DNA from: a virus
IMG/VR virus record: IMGVR_UViG_3300027736_000222
Coordinates: 1-26,177 of that record
DNA length: 26,177 nt
Reading direction: 5' to 3' (one strand)
Below are positions 14,629 to 21,251 of this stretch, in pieces. The notes under the pieces were generated by a model. It did no database searches. It saw nothing but the letters and a program-made list of their open reading frames with translations, and had not been told where the DNA came from. A program made the position numbers and the translations under genes. Each line of letters opens with the position of its first letter. Position 1 is the first letter of the stretch.

Positions 14629-14715
14629 CCCTACGGGGCAATCTAGCCAGGCATGCCACCTGATCGTCACAAGCCGATTAAATAGAGAGTGACCCACAAC
14701 AAACACGACGAAACT
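14629..14715 (+). other. Structured 87-base intergenic leader
   Basis: Directly after a stop codon there is CCC-UACG-GGG (14629-14638), a stem with a UNCG tetraloop. It is followed by the palindrome GGCATGCC (14650-14657) and the arms GUCAC / GUGAC bracketing about 19 bases. It superficially recalls the leader of the hammerhead region (GGGGCAA, GCAUGCCACCUGAU) but lacks the GAAA and CUGAUGA cores. Function unknown. Confidence 0.4.
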
Positions 14716-14850
14716 ATGAAACAAACACGCAAACTTACAATCTGGGAAGTTTTACAATTAAAACTTGGGAGGAATCCAACAAATGCCGAATGTGAAATCG
14801 AATGCAAACGCATCATGGCGGAAGCGAGAACGGAAAGGATCAAACCATGA
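14716..14850 (+). CDS. Tiny hypothetical protein (44 aa)
   Basis: MKQTRKLTIWEVLQLKLGRN is followed by a Glu/Lys-rich helix ending ERIKP. The start has an A/C-rich leader (AACAAACACGACGAAACT). The stop overlaps the next ATG (ATGA), which argues that both frames are used. Basic and helical; role unknown. Confidence 0.6.
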   Translation: MKQTRKLTIWEVLQLKLGRNPTNAECEIECKRIMAEARTERIKP

Positions 14851-14957
14851 AAACCACCTTAGAAGTGTTCGCTTGTTGTTTGATCGGCGCGGGAATCGTT
14901 CCGCTTGTCGTCGAACTGAAGCACCTGCTTCACGCATTTTACCACTATTTTAATTAA
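14847..14957 (+). CDS. Tiny membrane protein (36 aa)
   Basis: MKTTLEVFACCLIGAGIVPL and then VVELKHLLHAFYHYFN: one hydrophobic segment (residues about 5-22) with an aromatic, weakly charged tail. It overlaps the upstream gene by four bases and has an AAGGA Shine-Dalgarno 9 bases upstream within it. Likely an inner-membrane peptide expressed early; function unknown. Confidence 0.55.
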   Translation: MKTTLEVFACCLIGAGIVPLVVELKHLLHAFYHYFN

Positions 14958-14968
14958 CAAACACAAAC

Positions 14969-15112
14969 ATGAAAGCAAACCTTAACCCTGTTTATTTCTC
15001 GGAAAATATTACCGAGCAAGACTTAACCTTATGGGAGGAAAACCACGAAAAAGCCAAGGTGGAACACTATAAGCAAAAAGAAACACTCTCAGAAGATGAA
15101 AGGGGAATTTAG
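14969..15112 (+). CDS. Tiny acidic/charged hypothetical protein (47 aa)
   Basis: MKANLNPVYFSENITEQDLT followed by a charged helix (EENHEKAKVEHYKQKETL). The start follows ATTAACAAACACAAAC. It ends three bases before the next gene. No family recognised. Confidence 0.55.
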   Translation: MKANLNPVYFSENITEQDLTLWEENHEKAKVEHYKQKETLSEDERGI

Positions 15113-15115
15113 CCC

Positions 15116-15409
15116 ATGAACCACGACAACCAGGCTTTAAACCTGCTTGTGGACGGCGGCGCAACGCCAGAAGATGCGATCTTTATCCTTGAAGACCTAA
15201 AGCACGTTATAAACTACGCTGAAGATCACCTTGGAGAACAGGAAATGGTGAACGAGCTAACTAAGCACTGGCAACGAAACCAATCAACAGACAATCACTA
15301 CGGGTTCCCGAATTGGGAACAATTCCAATCCTTACTAAATCACTTAGGATTCGATTTGGAGCATATGCAACAACAATTAAACGAAAACTTTAGACATGAT
15401 GACCATTGA
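15116..15409 (+). CDS. Hypothetical helical protein (97 aa)
   Basis: Helical, acidic protein beginning MNHDNQALNLLVDGGATPED and ending HMQQQLNENFRHDDH. A weak purine-rich site (GGGGAA) lies upstream. The 3' end overlaps the next gene by 14 bases. No recognised domain. Confidence 0.6.
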   Translation: MNHDNQALNLLVDGGATPEDAIFILEDLKHVINYAEDHLGEQEMVNELTKHWQRNQSTDNHYGFPNWEQFQSLLNHLGFDLEHMQQQLNENFRHDDH

Positions 15410-15635
15410 AAAACAAAAATGGCTGGCAAATGATAATTACAAAAATTATCTGATTAAATGTAGCGTCACCAATTCCACAACGCGATTTCACACCCGCCAC
15501 GGCAAAGAATCTTGGCAAAAATACGCTGTTTTAATCTTGGGCTTAGAGGCCATGGAAGTAGATAGGAAAAGATTTGCCTTGATGCTTTCACGAATCCGAA
15601 ACGACAACAGAATTGAAGCTAGGAGAAAGGCATGA
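15396..15635 (+). CDS. Hypothetical basic protein (79 aa)
   Basis: Starts MMTIEKQKWLANDNYKNYLI; basic, with a C-terminal helix rich in Arg (RFALMLSRIRNDNRIEARRK). Overlaps neighbours at both ends (14 bases upstream, ATGA downstream), consistent with a translationally coupled set. Possibly nucleic-acid binding from charge; no family recognised. Confidence 0.55.
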   Translation: MMTIEKQKWLANDNYKNYLIKCSVTNSTTRFHTRHGKESWQKYAVLILGLEAMEVDRKRFALMLSRIRNDNRIEARRKA

Positions 15636-15976
15636 AAACACGATTTGAGCCAGAAAATGACGAAGACGCAAGCCGTTTTGAAGAATTGCTGGATTGCGTA
15701 GCGCACGTGTTCTCTGTACCCAAGGAGGGAATCTTGAGCGATTCCAAGCTCGGCATGTACTGCACACCAAGACACCTCCTTGCGACTATCTGGAGCGAGA
15801 CTCACTCTCTCCAAGATACAGGCTGGCGAATAGGAAGAAGGCATCACGGAACGATCATGCATAGCCGTGAACGGGTTCAGTACCTGGTCGAGCATGACCC
15901 CAGATTTGCGGATGCTGCCCAGACGGTGCTTGACCTTATAAACCAGAATTTAGAGATAACTGAAAATTTGTCTTGA
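15632..15976 (+). CDS. DnaA domain IV-like DNA-binding protein (114 aa)
   Basis: After an acidic N-terminus (MKTRFEPENDEDASRFEELL) the segment from about residue 23 to 86 resembles the C-terminal DNA-binding domain of DnaA: a helix with VAHVFSVPKEGILSD, CTPRHLLATIWSE, and GWRIGRRHHGTIMHSRERV, where GRRHHGTIMHS corresponds to the DnaA signature of the type GGRDHTTVLHA. There is no AAA+ domain, so it cannot act as DnaA itself. It may bind DnaA-box-like sites in the phage origin or regulate host initiation. A Shine-Dalgarno AGGAG lies upstream and the start overlaps the previous stop by ATGA. It precedes the recombination genes. Confidence 0.75.
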   Translation: MKTRFEPENDEDASRFEELLDCVAHVFSVPKEGILSDSKLGMYCTPRHLLATIWSETHSLQDTGWRIGRRHHGTIMHSRERVQYLVEHDPRFADAAQTVLDLINQNLEITENLS

Positions 15977-16009
15977 TAAGCTAAATAAAAACGATAAAAC
16001 ACGAAAGCA

Positions 16010-16192
16010 ATGGAAACACAACAACATAAAACAGACTACGAAATTACAGTCTTACTGGGGCCAAGAGAAGAAATGATTATTGACCTCAATGACAAGACAA
16101 TCGAGCAACTGAAGCAATTTATCGATAAGACGAAAGCAAGATACCCAGAAGCACGGATTATGATTGACCGGAAAAAGAACACTTTTTATTAA
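16010..16192 (+). CDS. Hypothetical protein (60 aa)
   Basis: METQQHKTDYEITVLLGPRE with a helix LNDKTIEQLKQFIDKTKARY and a basic end IDRKKNTFY: a beta-alpha-beta pattern. It sits five bases upstream of recT, with A-rich leaders before both genes. No family recognised. Confidence 0.6.
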   Translation: METQQHKTDYEITVLLGPREEMIIDLNDKTIEQLKQFIDKTKARYPEARIMIDRKKNTFY

Positions 16193-16197
16193 AAACA

Positions 16198-16986
16198 ATG
16201 GAAACTGAAACAACAACAAAAAATGAAGCGATTGTGGCGCACGAACCACAGAATTACGTTATGCTGAGAGTACAGGCTGAGACGCAGGCATTTGAGCTAA
16301 TTCAGCGGCAAGCTATGATGCTTTCAAAATCCACGCTAGTCCCCAAGGATTTTGCTGGCAATGTCGCCAACTGCGCGATTGCGCTCAACGTGGCCAAGAG
16401 GACGAGACTCGACCCGTTGATGGTCTGTCAGAATCTCGCAATCATTCACGGACGGCCTTCATGGTCAGCAACAGCACTTATCGGCATGATCAACGCAAGC
16501 GGTAAATTCTCGCCTTTGCGCTTTATCATGGACGACGACGATAACCCGACATCATGTTATGCTGTTTCACGGGAACGTGAAAGCGGTGAGGAACTCAAAG
16601 GCGAGAAGATCACCTTAGACATGGCGAAACGTGAAGGATGGAGTACCAAGAACGGGTCTAAGTGGCTGACAATGCCTGGGCAAATGCTACGCTACCGTGC
16701 AGCGAGTTTCTGGAGCCGCGCCTACGCTTCGGATATGTCGCTTGGAATGTATACGCAAGACGAAGTGAGAGACTTCGCTGAACCGCCTAGGAACGTCACA
16801 CCTAAAGCTAACCCGTTCATCATGCCAGACCCCGAACCAGAAATAGAAACGGAGGAACCCGCTAAGGAACCAGAAGCAACCACCATTGAAGCGGAGATTG
16901 TACCTGAAAAGAAAGCACCTGCTAAGAAGGCGGGATTTGCGCTAGATGAGATGATTAAGGAACTCGAAAAGGAGGTAAACCCATGA
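16198..16986 (+). CDS. recT: RecT-family single-strand annealing protein
   Basis: A 262-aa protein matching RecT-type phage annealing proteins. Residues about 20-75 hold AFELIQRQAMMLSKSTLVP and ANCAIALNVAKRTRLDPLMV, followed by the NLAIIHGRPSWSATALIGMI strand, and the C-terminal core has WLTMPGQMLRYRAASFWSRA then LGMYTQDEVRDFAEP, a hallmark of the family. The tail (about 200-262) is Pro/Glu/Lys-rich and probably disordered. It would coat ssDNA produced by the adjacent nuclease and anneal it to homologous strands, giving recombination-dependent replication, repair or concatemer formation. Four-base overlap with the nuclease gene downstream indicates coupled translation. Confidence 0.92.
   Translation: METETTTKNEAIVAHEPQNYVMLRVQAETQAFELIQRQAMMLSKSTLVPKDFAGNVANCAIALNVAKRTRLDPLMVCQNLAIIHGRPSWSATALIGMINASGKFSPLRFIMDDDDNPTSCYAVSRERESGEELKGEKITLDMAKREGWSTKNGSKWLTMPGQMLRYRAASFWSRAYASDMSLGMYTQDEVRDFAEPPRNVTPKANPFIMPDPEPEIETEEPAKEPEATTIEAEIVPEKKAPAKKAGFALDEMIKELEKEVNP
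16969..16976 (+). promoter_or_regulatory. Strong Shine-Dalgarno for the nuclease gene
   Basis: AAGGAGGT lies inside the 3' end of recT, seven bases before the ATG at 16983. It is the clearest Shine-Dalgarno in the window and decides the nuclease start. It also shows that the host ribosome uses a conventional anti-SD. Confidence 0.8.
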
Positions 16987-17789
16987 GACTAGAGCATGAC
17001 TTAGGCAGGAAATACTACGAAGGTGGTGCTACACCCTCAAGCCTTGGTGGATATGTCTCAAAATCCATGCTGTTTGACTTCGCAAAGAGTCCTTGGGGAT
17101 GGAAGCACTCAAAAGCCAAGGAAAGCACCCCTGCTATGGCTTTAGGCAGTCTCGTTCATTGTCTAGCACTCACGCCTAAAAAGTGGCAAGAGGACTACGC
17201 AATCAGCGAATTTGACTCGTATAGGACGAAGGCAGCGCAGGAATGGCGGGACGACATGATCGCCAAGGGGATCACGCCCATAACGAATGAACAATACGAG
17301 CAAGCCTCGATCATTGCGGATTCAGTAATTAGTGACGATGATTTGCAACCGTTGCTTGTTGCTGGCTACGATACCGAGGTTGCCATGTATTCCGAATCGG
17401 ACGAGATTAAAGTTAGGGGCATGGTTGACATTGCACCTAAATCTGGGGATTGCTTGATTGACCTTAAAACCATTAGCTCGATCACTAGCGAGGCGAATCT
17501 AGTCAATGTGGTGCTTAATCGCGGCTACCATTGGCAAGCGGCCATGTACCTCGATTTGTGGAACGCCATTACAGGGGAAAACCGTTATAGCTTTATCCTA
17601 GCATTCGTTGAATCTTCAGCACCATACGAAACCGCTATCGTTGACATTAGCGAATTTATCGAATTAGGGCGGGATGGCTATACTAAAGCAATTTCACTCT
17701 GGAAGAAATGCGTAAGCGAGAACGCATGGACTAAGACAATCTCAGCAAATACCAAACTAAAACTCCCACATTGGGCTATAAAACAATGA
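16983..17789 (+). CDS. PD-(D/E)XK exonuclease, RecE-like (RecT partner)
   Basis: This 268-aa protein shows the order of motifs of RecE C-terminal/lambda-Exo-like nucleases: YVSKSMLFDFAKSPWGWKH, AMALGSLVHCLAL (His59 region), GYDTEVAM (Glu132), VRGMVDIAP (Asp149) and CLIDLKTI (Asp160-x-Lys162), then YHWQAAMYLDLW (Gln185 and Tyr189). The last motifs are the catalytic D...DxK and the QxxxY helix. It would degrade one strand from DNA ends to expose ssDNA for RecT. It overlaps recT by ATGA, has a strong SD, and overlaps the SSB gene downstream by four bases, forming a compact recombination operon. Confidence 0.9.
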   Translation: MRLEHDLGRKYYEGGATPSSLGGYVSKSMLFDFAKSPWGWKHSKAKESTPAMALGSLVHCLALTPKKWQEDYAISEFDSYRTKAAQEWRDDMIAKGITPITNEQYEQASIIADSVISDDDLQPLLVAGYDTEVAMYSESDEIKVRGMVDIAPKSGDCLIDLKTISSITSEANLVNVVLNRGYHWQAAMYLDLWNAITGENRYSFILAFVESSAPYETAIVDISEFIELGRDGYTKAISLWKKCVSENAWTKTISANTKLKLPHWAIKQ

Positions 17790-18094
17790 AACAAGACATA
17801 TCACTAAGCATCAACCTAGACAAGATCGACAAGAGTTTGATCTATGAATCGCCAAAAACTGGCAAGAAGTACCTAAACCTTAATCTCGTCCTCACGGGCG
17901 AGAAAGGACAATACGGTGACGATGGTTTTATCAAGCAAGTTGTCACGAAAGAGCGCAAGTTGAGTGGTGAGCGGGATATCATCGTCGGTAACGCTAAGAT
18001 TACTGACTGGGAGGCGTACCACCAAGCAAAGAACATCAAGGCAGACGTACAAGCGGCAGTTGAGGATGATGACGATAGTCTGATACCCTTTTGA
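17786..18094 (+). CDS. Single-stranded DNA-binding protein
   Basis: A 102-aa protein (MKQDISLSINLDKIDKSLIY onward) with a compact beta-rich core (KYLNLNLVLTGEKGQYG, RDIIVGNAKI) and an acidic C-terminus ending VEDDDDSLIPF. An acidic tail ending in xIPF is the signature by which bacterial and phage SSBs recruit partner proteins. I place the start at the ATG overlapping the nuclease stop (ATGA) rather than 15 bases earlier. The neighbouring nuclease and RecT make a consistent end-processing and annealing set. The core is too diverged to name a subfamily. Confidence 0.8.
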   Translation: MKQDISLSINLDKIDKSLIYESPKTGKKYLNLNLVLTGEKGQYGDDGFIKQVVTKERKLSGERDIIVGNAKITDWEAYHQAKNIKADVQAAVEDDDDSLIPF

Positions 18095-18166
18095 TGTTAG
18101 ATTCCGAGTTGCAACGGCATACAAAATACTGTGACCCGCAGAATTGCAGCAGGGTTTATTTACTAA

Positions 18167-18373
18167 ATGATTACCATAATTACACCAGAAGAAGCCGCCA
18201 AACTTGGACATACCTCGATCACCATGCCGTACAACGAGAAATGCGAAACGGAAATGACATGGCTTAGAACCGTCTTGCGTGACATGGCGGGATGCCGATC
18301 TTCGTTGGTGGAAACACCAAAAGGACTTGAAGTCTGGAGACACAAAAACGAAATCAACACACTAACACAATGA
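18167..18373 (+). CDS. Hypothetical protein (68 aa)
   Basis: MITIITPEEAAKLGHTSITM then a Glu/Trp-rich helix and GLEVWRHKNEINTLTQ. The 72 bases before it contain no gene; the start codon follows TTTATTTACTAA with no SD. It overlaps the next gene by four bases. No family recognised. Confidence 0.6.
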   Translation: MITIITPEEAAKLGHTSITMPYNEKCETEMTWLRTVLRDMAGCRSSLVETPKGLEVWRHKNEINTLTQ

Positions 18374-18525
18374 GACTTAAATCAATTTATAAACCAATCA
18401 GAGCAATCGGGAGCGATCCTGTTTTGACCCTAGCAATCATCAAGGCAATTAGCCAACCTAAGAAGCAAACTGGGTGGTTAAACATCCTCAAAAATATAGC
18501 AAAACGAAATGGAGTTTCTCTTTGA
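18370..18525 (+). CDS. Tiny basic hypothetical protein (51 aa)
   Basis: MRLKSIYKPIRAIGSDPVLT followed by LAIIKAISQPKKQTGWLNIL and KNIAKRNGVSL. It starts within the stop of the previous gene (ATGA) and runs 17 bases into the next one. Basic and helical. Reality rests on the overlaps and codon flow; I do not recognise a family. Confidence 0.5.
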   Translation: MRLKSIYKPIRAIGSDPVLTLAIIKAISQPKKQTGWLNILKNIAKRNGVSL

Positions 18526-18715
18526 TGAGCTACCCGAAGAGTTATCCCCTAGGCTAAAATGGATGCGTAAGCACCAGATTCACGTTGAGCAGTCGAAAGA
18601 CGGAACTTGGATCGCTTACAAGGAGAAAACTAAGCATTTTCATCGAGATACCGAGGAGAAACACGCAGTCGCTGGGTTAGCCAGCAAGATTAAAATCAAA
18701 CTTTGGAACGAATAA
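18509..18715 (+). CDS. Hypothetical protein (68 aa)
   Basis: MEFLFDELPEELSPRLKWMR with a basic centre and WIAYKEKTKHFHRDTEEKHA, ending IKIKLWNE. A mixed alpha/beta small protein of the early-gene type. No motif recognised. Confidence 0.6.
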   Translation: MEFLFDELPEELSPRLKWMRKHQIHVEQSKDGTWIAYKEKTKHFHRDTEEKHAVAGLASKIKIKLWNE

Positions 18716-18729
18716 ACAACACAAACACA

Positions 18730-18930
18730 ATGAAAACCAGTATAATAGACAAATTACATGAGCATTTAGTGAACGGTAATTGTATCACGGCCATCGAAGC
18801 ACTTAAAAAATGGGGATGCTTCAGACTTAGCGCAAGGATTAACGAACTACGCAAGTTCGGGATGCCAATCGTAACCGAAACCATTAGGAAAAACGGCAAG
18901 TCATTTGCCAATTACTTCATAGCACAATGA
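18730..18930 (+). CDS. Small helix-turn-helix protein (66 aa)
   Basis: MKTSIIDKLHEHLVNGNCIT then AIEALKKWGCFRLSARINEL and RKFGMPIVTETIRKNGKSFA. The segment resembles a known phage winged-helix family (AIEA...G..RLSARI.ELR..G..I), used as DNA-binding regulators or adaptors. I chose the ATG at 18730, preceded by AAACAACACAAACACA, instead of an in-frame ATG at 18703 inside the previous gene. It overlaps the next gene by ATGA. Confidence 0.75.
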   Translation: MKTSIIDKLHEHLVNGNCITAIEALKKWGCFRLSARINELRKFGMPIVTETIRKNGKSFANYFIAQ

Positions 18931-19163
18931 TTACTAGACTTGACGATATTTATTACGGCGATCCCGTTGCACCTGGGCAAGTGATTGTCGAAGGTCAACG
19001 ATTGATGACAACAGCGAGAGCTAAGAAAATCCCTTATGGGTTGGTTAGTGACAAGCTAATCTACCGAAAAACACACGGTATCGTGATCGAGCAGAAGAAC
19101 CTTAAAACCTTAACAGAGGCAATCGAAGAAAAATGCAAGCGCAAACTGAACGAGTCAAAATAA
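18927..19163 (+). CDS. Hypothetical basic protein (78 aa)
   Basis: MITRLDDIYYGDPVAPGQVI with VEGQRLMTTARAKKIPYGLV and a Lys/Glu-rich helical C-terminus. It overlaps the preceding HTH gene by four bases and the following gene by 31 bases. The first half could be a small beta domain with a DNA-binding extension; not recognised. Confidence 0.55.
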   Translation: MITRLDDIYYGDPVAPGQVIVEGQRLMTTARAKKIPYGLVSDKLIYRKTHGIVIEQKNLKTLTEAIEEKCKRKLNESK

Positions 19164-19453
19164 AGCACCGCAAGTTCTCATTCGGCTCTGGACGCAAACG
19201 CAACCAGATACAGGACAAGAAGGTCAACACTAGGGTTAGCTTCTCAGTTGAGACGTTTAGACGGGTTACGAGCCTGTCAGAAAGGCTTGATTGCTCGTTC
19301 TCATCCGCTGTTGAAAGATTGATTAGGACGGCAGAATCTGAGGCTATTGAACCAACGCCTGTGGTTGACTGGAACGAATTCAAGAAAAAGCGTAATTTTT
19401 ATTGCTTAACCAACGTGCTGGACGCATCCTTCAAGAAAAGAGGCTTAAAATGA
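19133..19453 (+). CDS. Ribbon-helix-helix-like DNA-binding protein (106 aa)
   Basis: A very basic N-terminal arm (MQAQTERVKIKHRKFSFGSG, RKRNQIQDKK) is followed by VNTRVSFSVETFRRVTSLSE and RLDCSFSSAVERLIRTAES, which has the strand-helix-helix outline of the Arc/MetJ/CopG family (residues about 31-68). Such proteins bind operators as dimers of dimers, a good match to tandem short repeats such as those at 13202-13233, though the link is only a suggestion. The stop overlaps the ATG of the helicase loader (ATGA). Confidence 0.7.
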   Translation: MQAQTERVKIKHRKFSFGSGRKRNQIQDKKVNTRVSFSVETFRRVTSLSERLDCSFSSAVERLIRTAESEAIEPTPVVDWNEFKKKRNFYCLTNVLDASFKKRGLK

Positions 19454-20034
19454 ACTACCTTAAAGGATTCCCAAAGCGTTACAAGCTAGCTGAATTGCCA
19501 ACTGGCGAGTTATGGTGGGACGGGTACAATAAGACATTGGAAACGATCAACAATGGCGGGATTGCATTGCTTTATGGCAAACACGGTACAGGAAAAACAC
19601 GCATGGGTTACGAACTAGCTAAGGTCTGCACCCCGCCGAATAATCAAACGACTGTTGGGCGCGGATCTGGCATGGTAAAACGTGATTTGCCTTGCGTATA
19701 CACGACCGCCGTGAACTTGTTCATGGAGATTAGGGAAACGTACAAGAAAGAGTCTGAGCGCACCGAGAGAGGCATCATAAACGATTACAGCAATGCTGCC
19801 TTCCTGGTCATCGACGAGATACAAGATCGAGGTGAGACGGCATTTGAAGATCAGAAGTTAACGGCTATTATCGACGCACGTTACATGGACAACAAGCCTA
19901 CATTGCTAATCTCAAACCATGACAGGAAGCGGTTCGCTGAGTCGCTATCCCCTGCTGTGCTGGATCGGATTCGTGAAAACGGATGCGGCGTACACTTTAG
20001 TTGGGAATCATACAGAAAAGGAGACATATTATGA
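19450..20034 (+). CDS. DnaC-like helicase loader ATPase
   Basis: A 194-aa AAA+ protein (MNYLKGFPKRYKLAELPTGE onward). Walker A GKHGTGKT is at residues 43-50, Walker B LVIDE at 119-123, sensor I in LLISNHD (Asn156) and an arginine-finger candidate in AVLDRIRE (Arg173), with a closing ESYR. The order and size match DnaC/IstB-type loaders that place the replicative helicase on DNA. No helicase is encoded here, so it would load the host DnaB or one outside the window. The start at 19450 overlaps the previous stop; a longer frame from 19402 would lie inside the RHH gene. Confidence 0.88.
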   Translation: MNYLKGFPKRYKLAELPTGELWWDGYNKTLETINNGGIALLYGKHGTGKTRMGYELAKVCTPPNNQTTVGRGSGMVKRDLPCVYTTAVNLFMEIRETYKKESERTERGIINDYSNAAFLVIDEIQDRGETAFEDQKLTAIIDARYMDNKPTLLISNHDRKRFAESLSPAVLDRIRENGCGVHFSWESYRKGDIL

Positions 20035-20279
20035 GCTTAAAAAACATAAAACTACCGAAACACCACGCCGAGAGCTTACCGTTACTTTGTATGTTGAAAG
20101 TCTATTTCGACCAACTACACTTCAAATCGACGGGTAAATCTCGACCAACCCTGCCAATGGAGGAGGAAGAGATCGACGGACTGGAGGAGGATATTGCTAC
20201 CTATAAGATGTTTCTGGATGAGGTCAAGAAGCATGAAGAAAACGAGCAACTGGAAACCAAGGAGAAATTATCAAGATGA
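20031..20279 (+). CDS. Hypothetical protein with C-terminal coiled coil (82 aa)
   Basis: MSLKNIKLPKHHAESLPLLC then a Glu-rich C-terminal helix with EEEIDGLEEDIATYKMFLDE, likely coiled-coil. Overlaps the helicase loader by four bases and has a GGAG sequence 8-10 bases upstream. Could be an accessory of replication, but not recognised. Confidence 0.6.
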   Translation: MSLKNIKLPKHHAESLPLLCMLKVYFDQLHFKSTGKSRPTLPMEEEEIDGLEEDIATYKMFLDEVKKHEENEQLETKEKLSR

Positions 20280-20497
20280 GTGCTGGCAAGGGTAGCACCC
20301 CACGCAAGGTTGATTGCGGTAAATACGCAGTGAACTACGAGCGGATATTTAAAAAGCCTGTGGCACACCTGTGTCACAAATGCGGTAAAGAAAAGGAGTG
20401 GCATTACATTTACGGAATGACATGCGAGGAATGTGATTTCAAACACGATCTGGTTACAAATTGTAACCATCTCAAATCAACTACTAACGACAACTAA
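20276..20497 (+). CDS. Small zinc-finger phage protein (73 aa)
   Basis: The N-terminus MSAGKGSTPRKVDCGKYAVN is a form I recognise from many phage hypothetical proteins (MSxGKGxTPR). Two pairs of cysteines, CHKC and CEEC, with other Cys/His residues nearby, suggest a zinc finger. It overlaps the upstream gene by ATGA and carries a GGAG further upstream. Function not known; a role in nucleotide metabolism or host takeover is possible. Confidence 0.7.
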   Translation: MSAGKGSTPRKVDCGKYAVNYERIFKKPVAHLCHKCGKEKEWHYIYGMTCEECDFKHDLVTNCNHLKSTTNDN

Positions 20498-20506
20498 ATC
20501 AGTAAT

Positions 20507-20776
20507 ATGAACAGACTAAACGCACACTTATTCCTACCACTCATCCAAGCGCTAATTGATGGTAAGCAACTACAATATAACTACAATCGCACAAGTTGGG
20601 AGGACTTTGAAAAGGACGAGGAGATAGGGTTCAACGACGACTTAGAAAATTACCGCATCAAGCCAGAACCTCGCACGTTTGTAATATACGTCAATCAATA
20701 CACCCACCAAATTCATAACCAGATGTATGGCGATTCCGACTGGGAACGAATCACCGTGCAGGAGGTGCTGAAGTGA
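20507..20776 (+). CDS. Hypothetical protein, conserved phage small protein (89 aa)
   Basis: MNRLNAHLFLPLIQALIDGK with QYNYNRTSWEDF and ENYRIKPEPRTFVIYVN, ending ERITVQEVLK. The segment YRIKPEPR recurs in phage proteins I have seen, with no function assigned. A GTGA overlap links it to the next gene. Confidence 0.6.
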   Translation: MNRLNAHLFLPLIQALIDGKQLQYNYNRTSWEDFEKDEEIGFNDDLENYRIKPEPRTFVIYVNQYTHQIHNQMYGDSDWERITVQEVLK

Positions 20777-21027
20777 CTGACACACCAGAAACGGACGACC
20801 TTGCGCGGGGAAACCATGTCGTTCCAACGGAGTTTGCGGAACAGCTAGAACGCGAGCGGGACGAAGCCATCCGTAGCTGCCACATCTGGCAGAAAGGTCA
20901 CGCTGAGTTAGTTGCGGAACGGGATTATTTACTAAATCAATTGCAGGTTAACCAACCAGAACGCAAGCACATAGGCCGATGGGGTCACAACAAAGAAGAA
21001 TTCACATCACCTTACATAAACCAATGA
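20773..21027 (+). CDS. Coiled-coil protein with GTG start (84 aa)
   Basis: GTG-started (overlap GTGA with the previous stop; a GGAGG lies upstream). MTDTPETDDLARGNHVVPTE then an EQLERERDEAIRSCH coiled-coil helix and LVAERDYLLNQLQ. A common type of short phage protein with an N-terminal MTDTPETD segment; role unknown. Confidence 0.6.
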   Translation: MTDTPETDDLARGNHVVPTEFAEQLERERDEAIRSCHIWQKGHAELVAERDYLLNQLQVNQPERKHIGRWGHNKEEFTSPYINQ

Positions 21028-21251
21028 GCAAATACATAACGAGCGTTGTAAGTACTGTTGTACACATGGACGACCGAAACCCTATATTCGGCGAGGATAT
21101 TACTACCATAACCATCGACGATGAGGCTTGTGGTGGCTTCATCGTGCTTACTCAAAACGAGCAAACCATAAGACTCGATCCAGAAGAACTACAATTGATT
21201 GCAAAAACTGCAATGAAAATGCTAGCACAATACAAAAAGCATGAGGAGTAA
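21024..21251 (+). CDS. Hypothetical protein (75 aa)
   Basis: MSKYITSVVSTVVHMDDRNP then ITTITIDDEACGGFIVLTQN and a C-terminal helix. Start is chosen at 21024, overlapping the previous stop by ATGA; a longer frame from 20979 lies within the previous gene. Beta-rich front, helical end; not recognised. Confidence 0.6.
   Translation: MSKYITSVVSTVVHMDDRNPIFGEDITTITIDDEACGGFIVLTQNEQTIRLDPEELQLIAKTAMKMLAQYKKHEE

Noticed and set aside
14639-14715. Second hammerhead ribozyme
   Set aside because: CTGATCG replaces CUGAUGA and there is no GAAA core, so it cannot be catalytic.
15488-15895. Minus-strand 135-codon open frame opposite early genes
   Set aside because: It is antisense to two early genes, including the DnaA-like gene, and has no recognisable features.
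17873-18343. Minus-strand 156-codon open frame opposite SSB
   Set aside because: Antisense to the SSB gene, whose acidic DDDDSLIPF tail supports the plus strand; the frame is a by-product.
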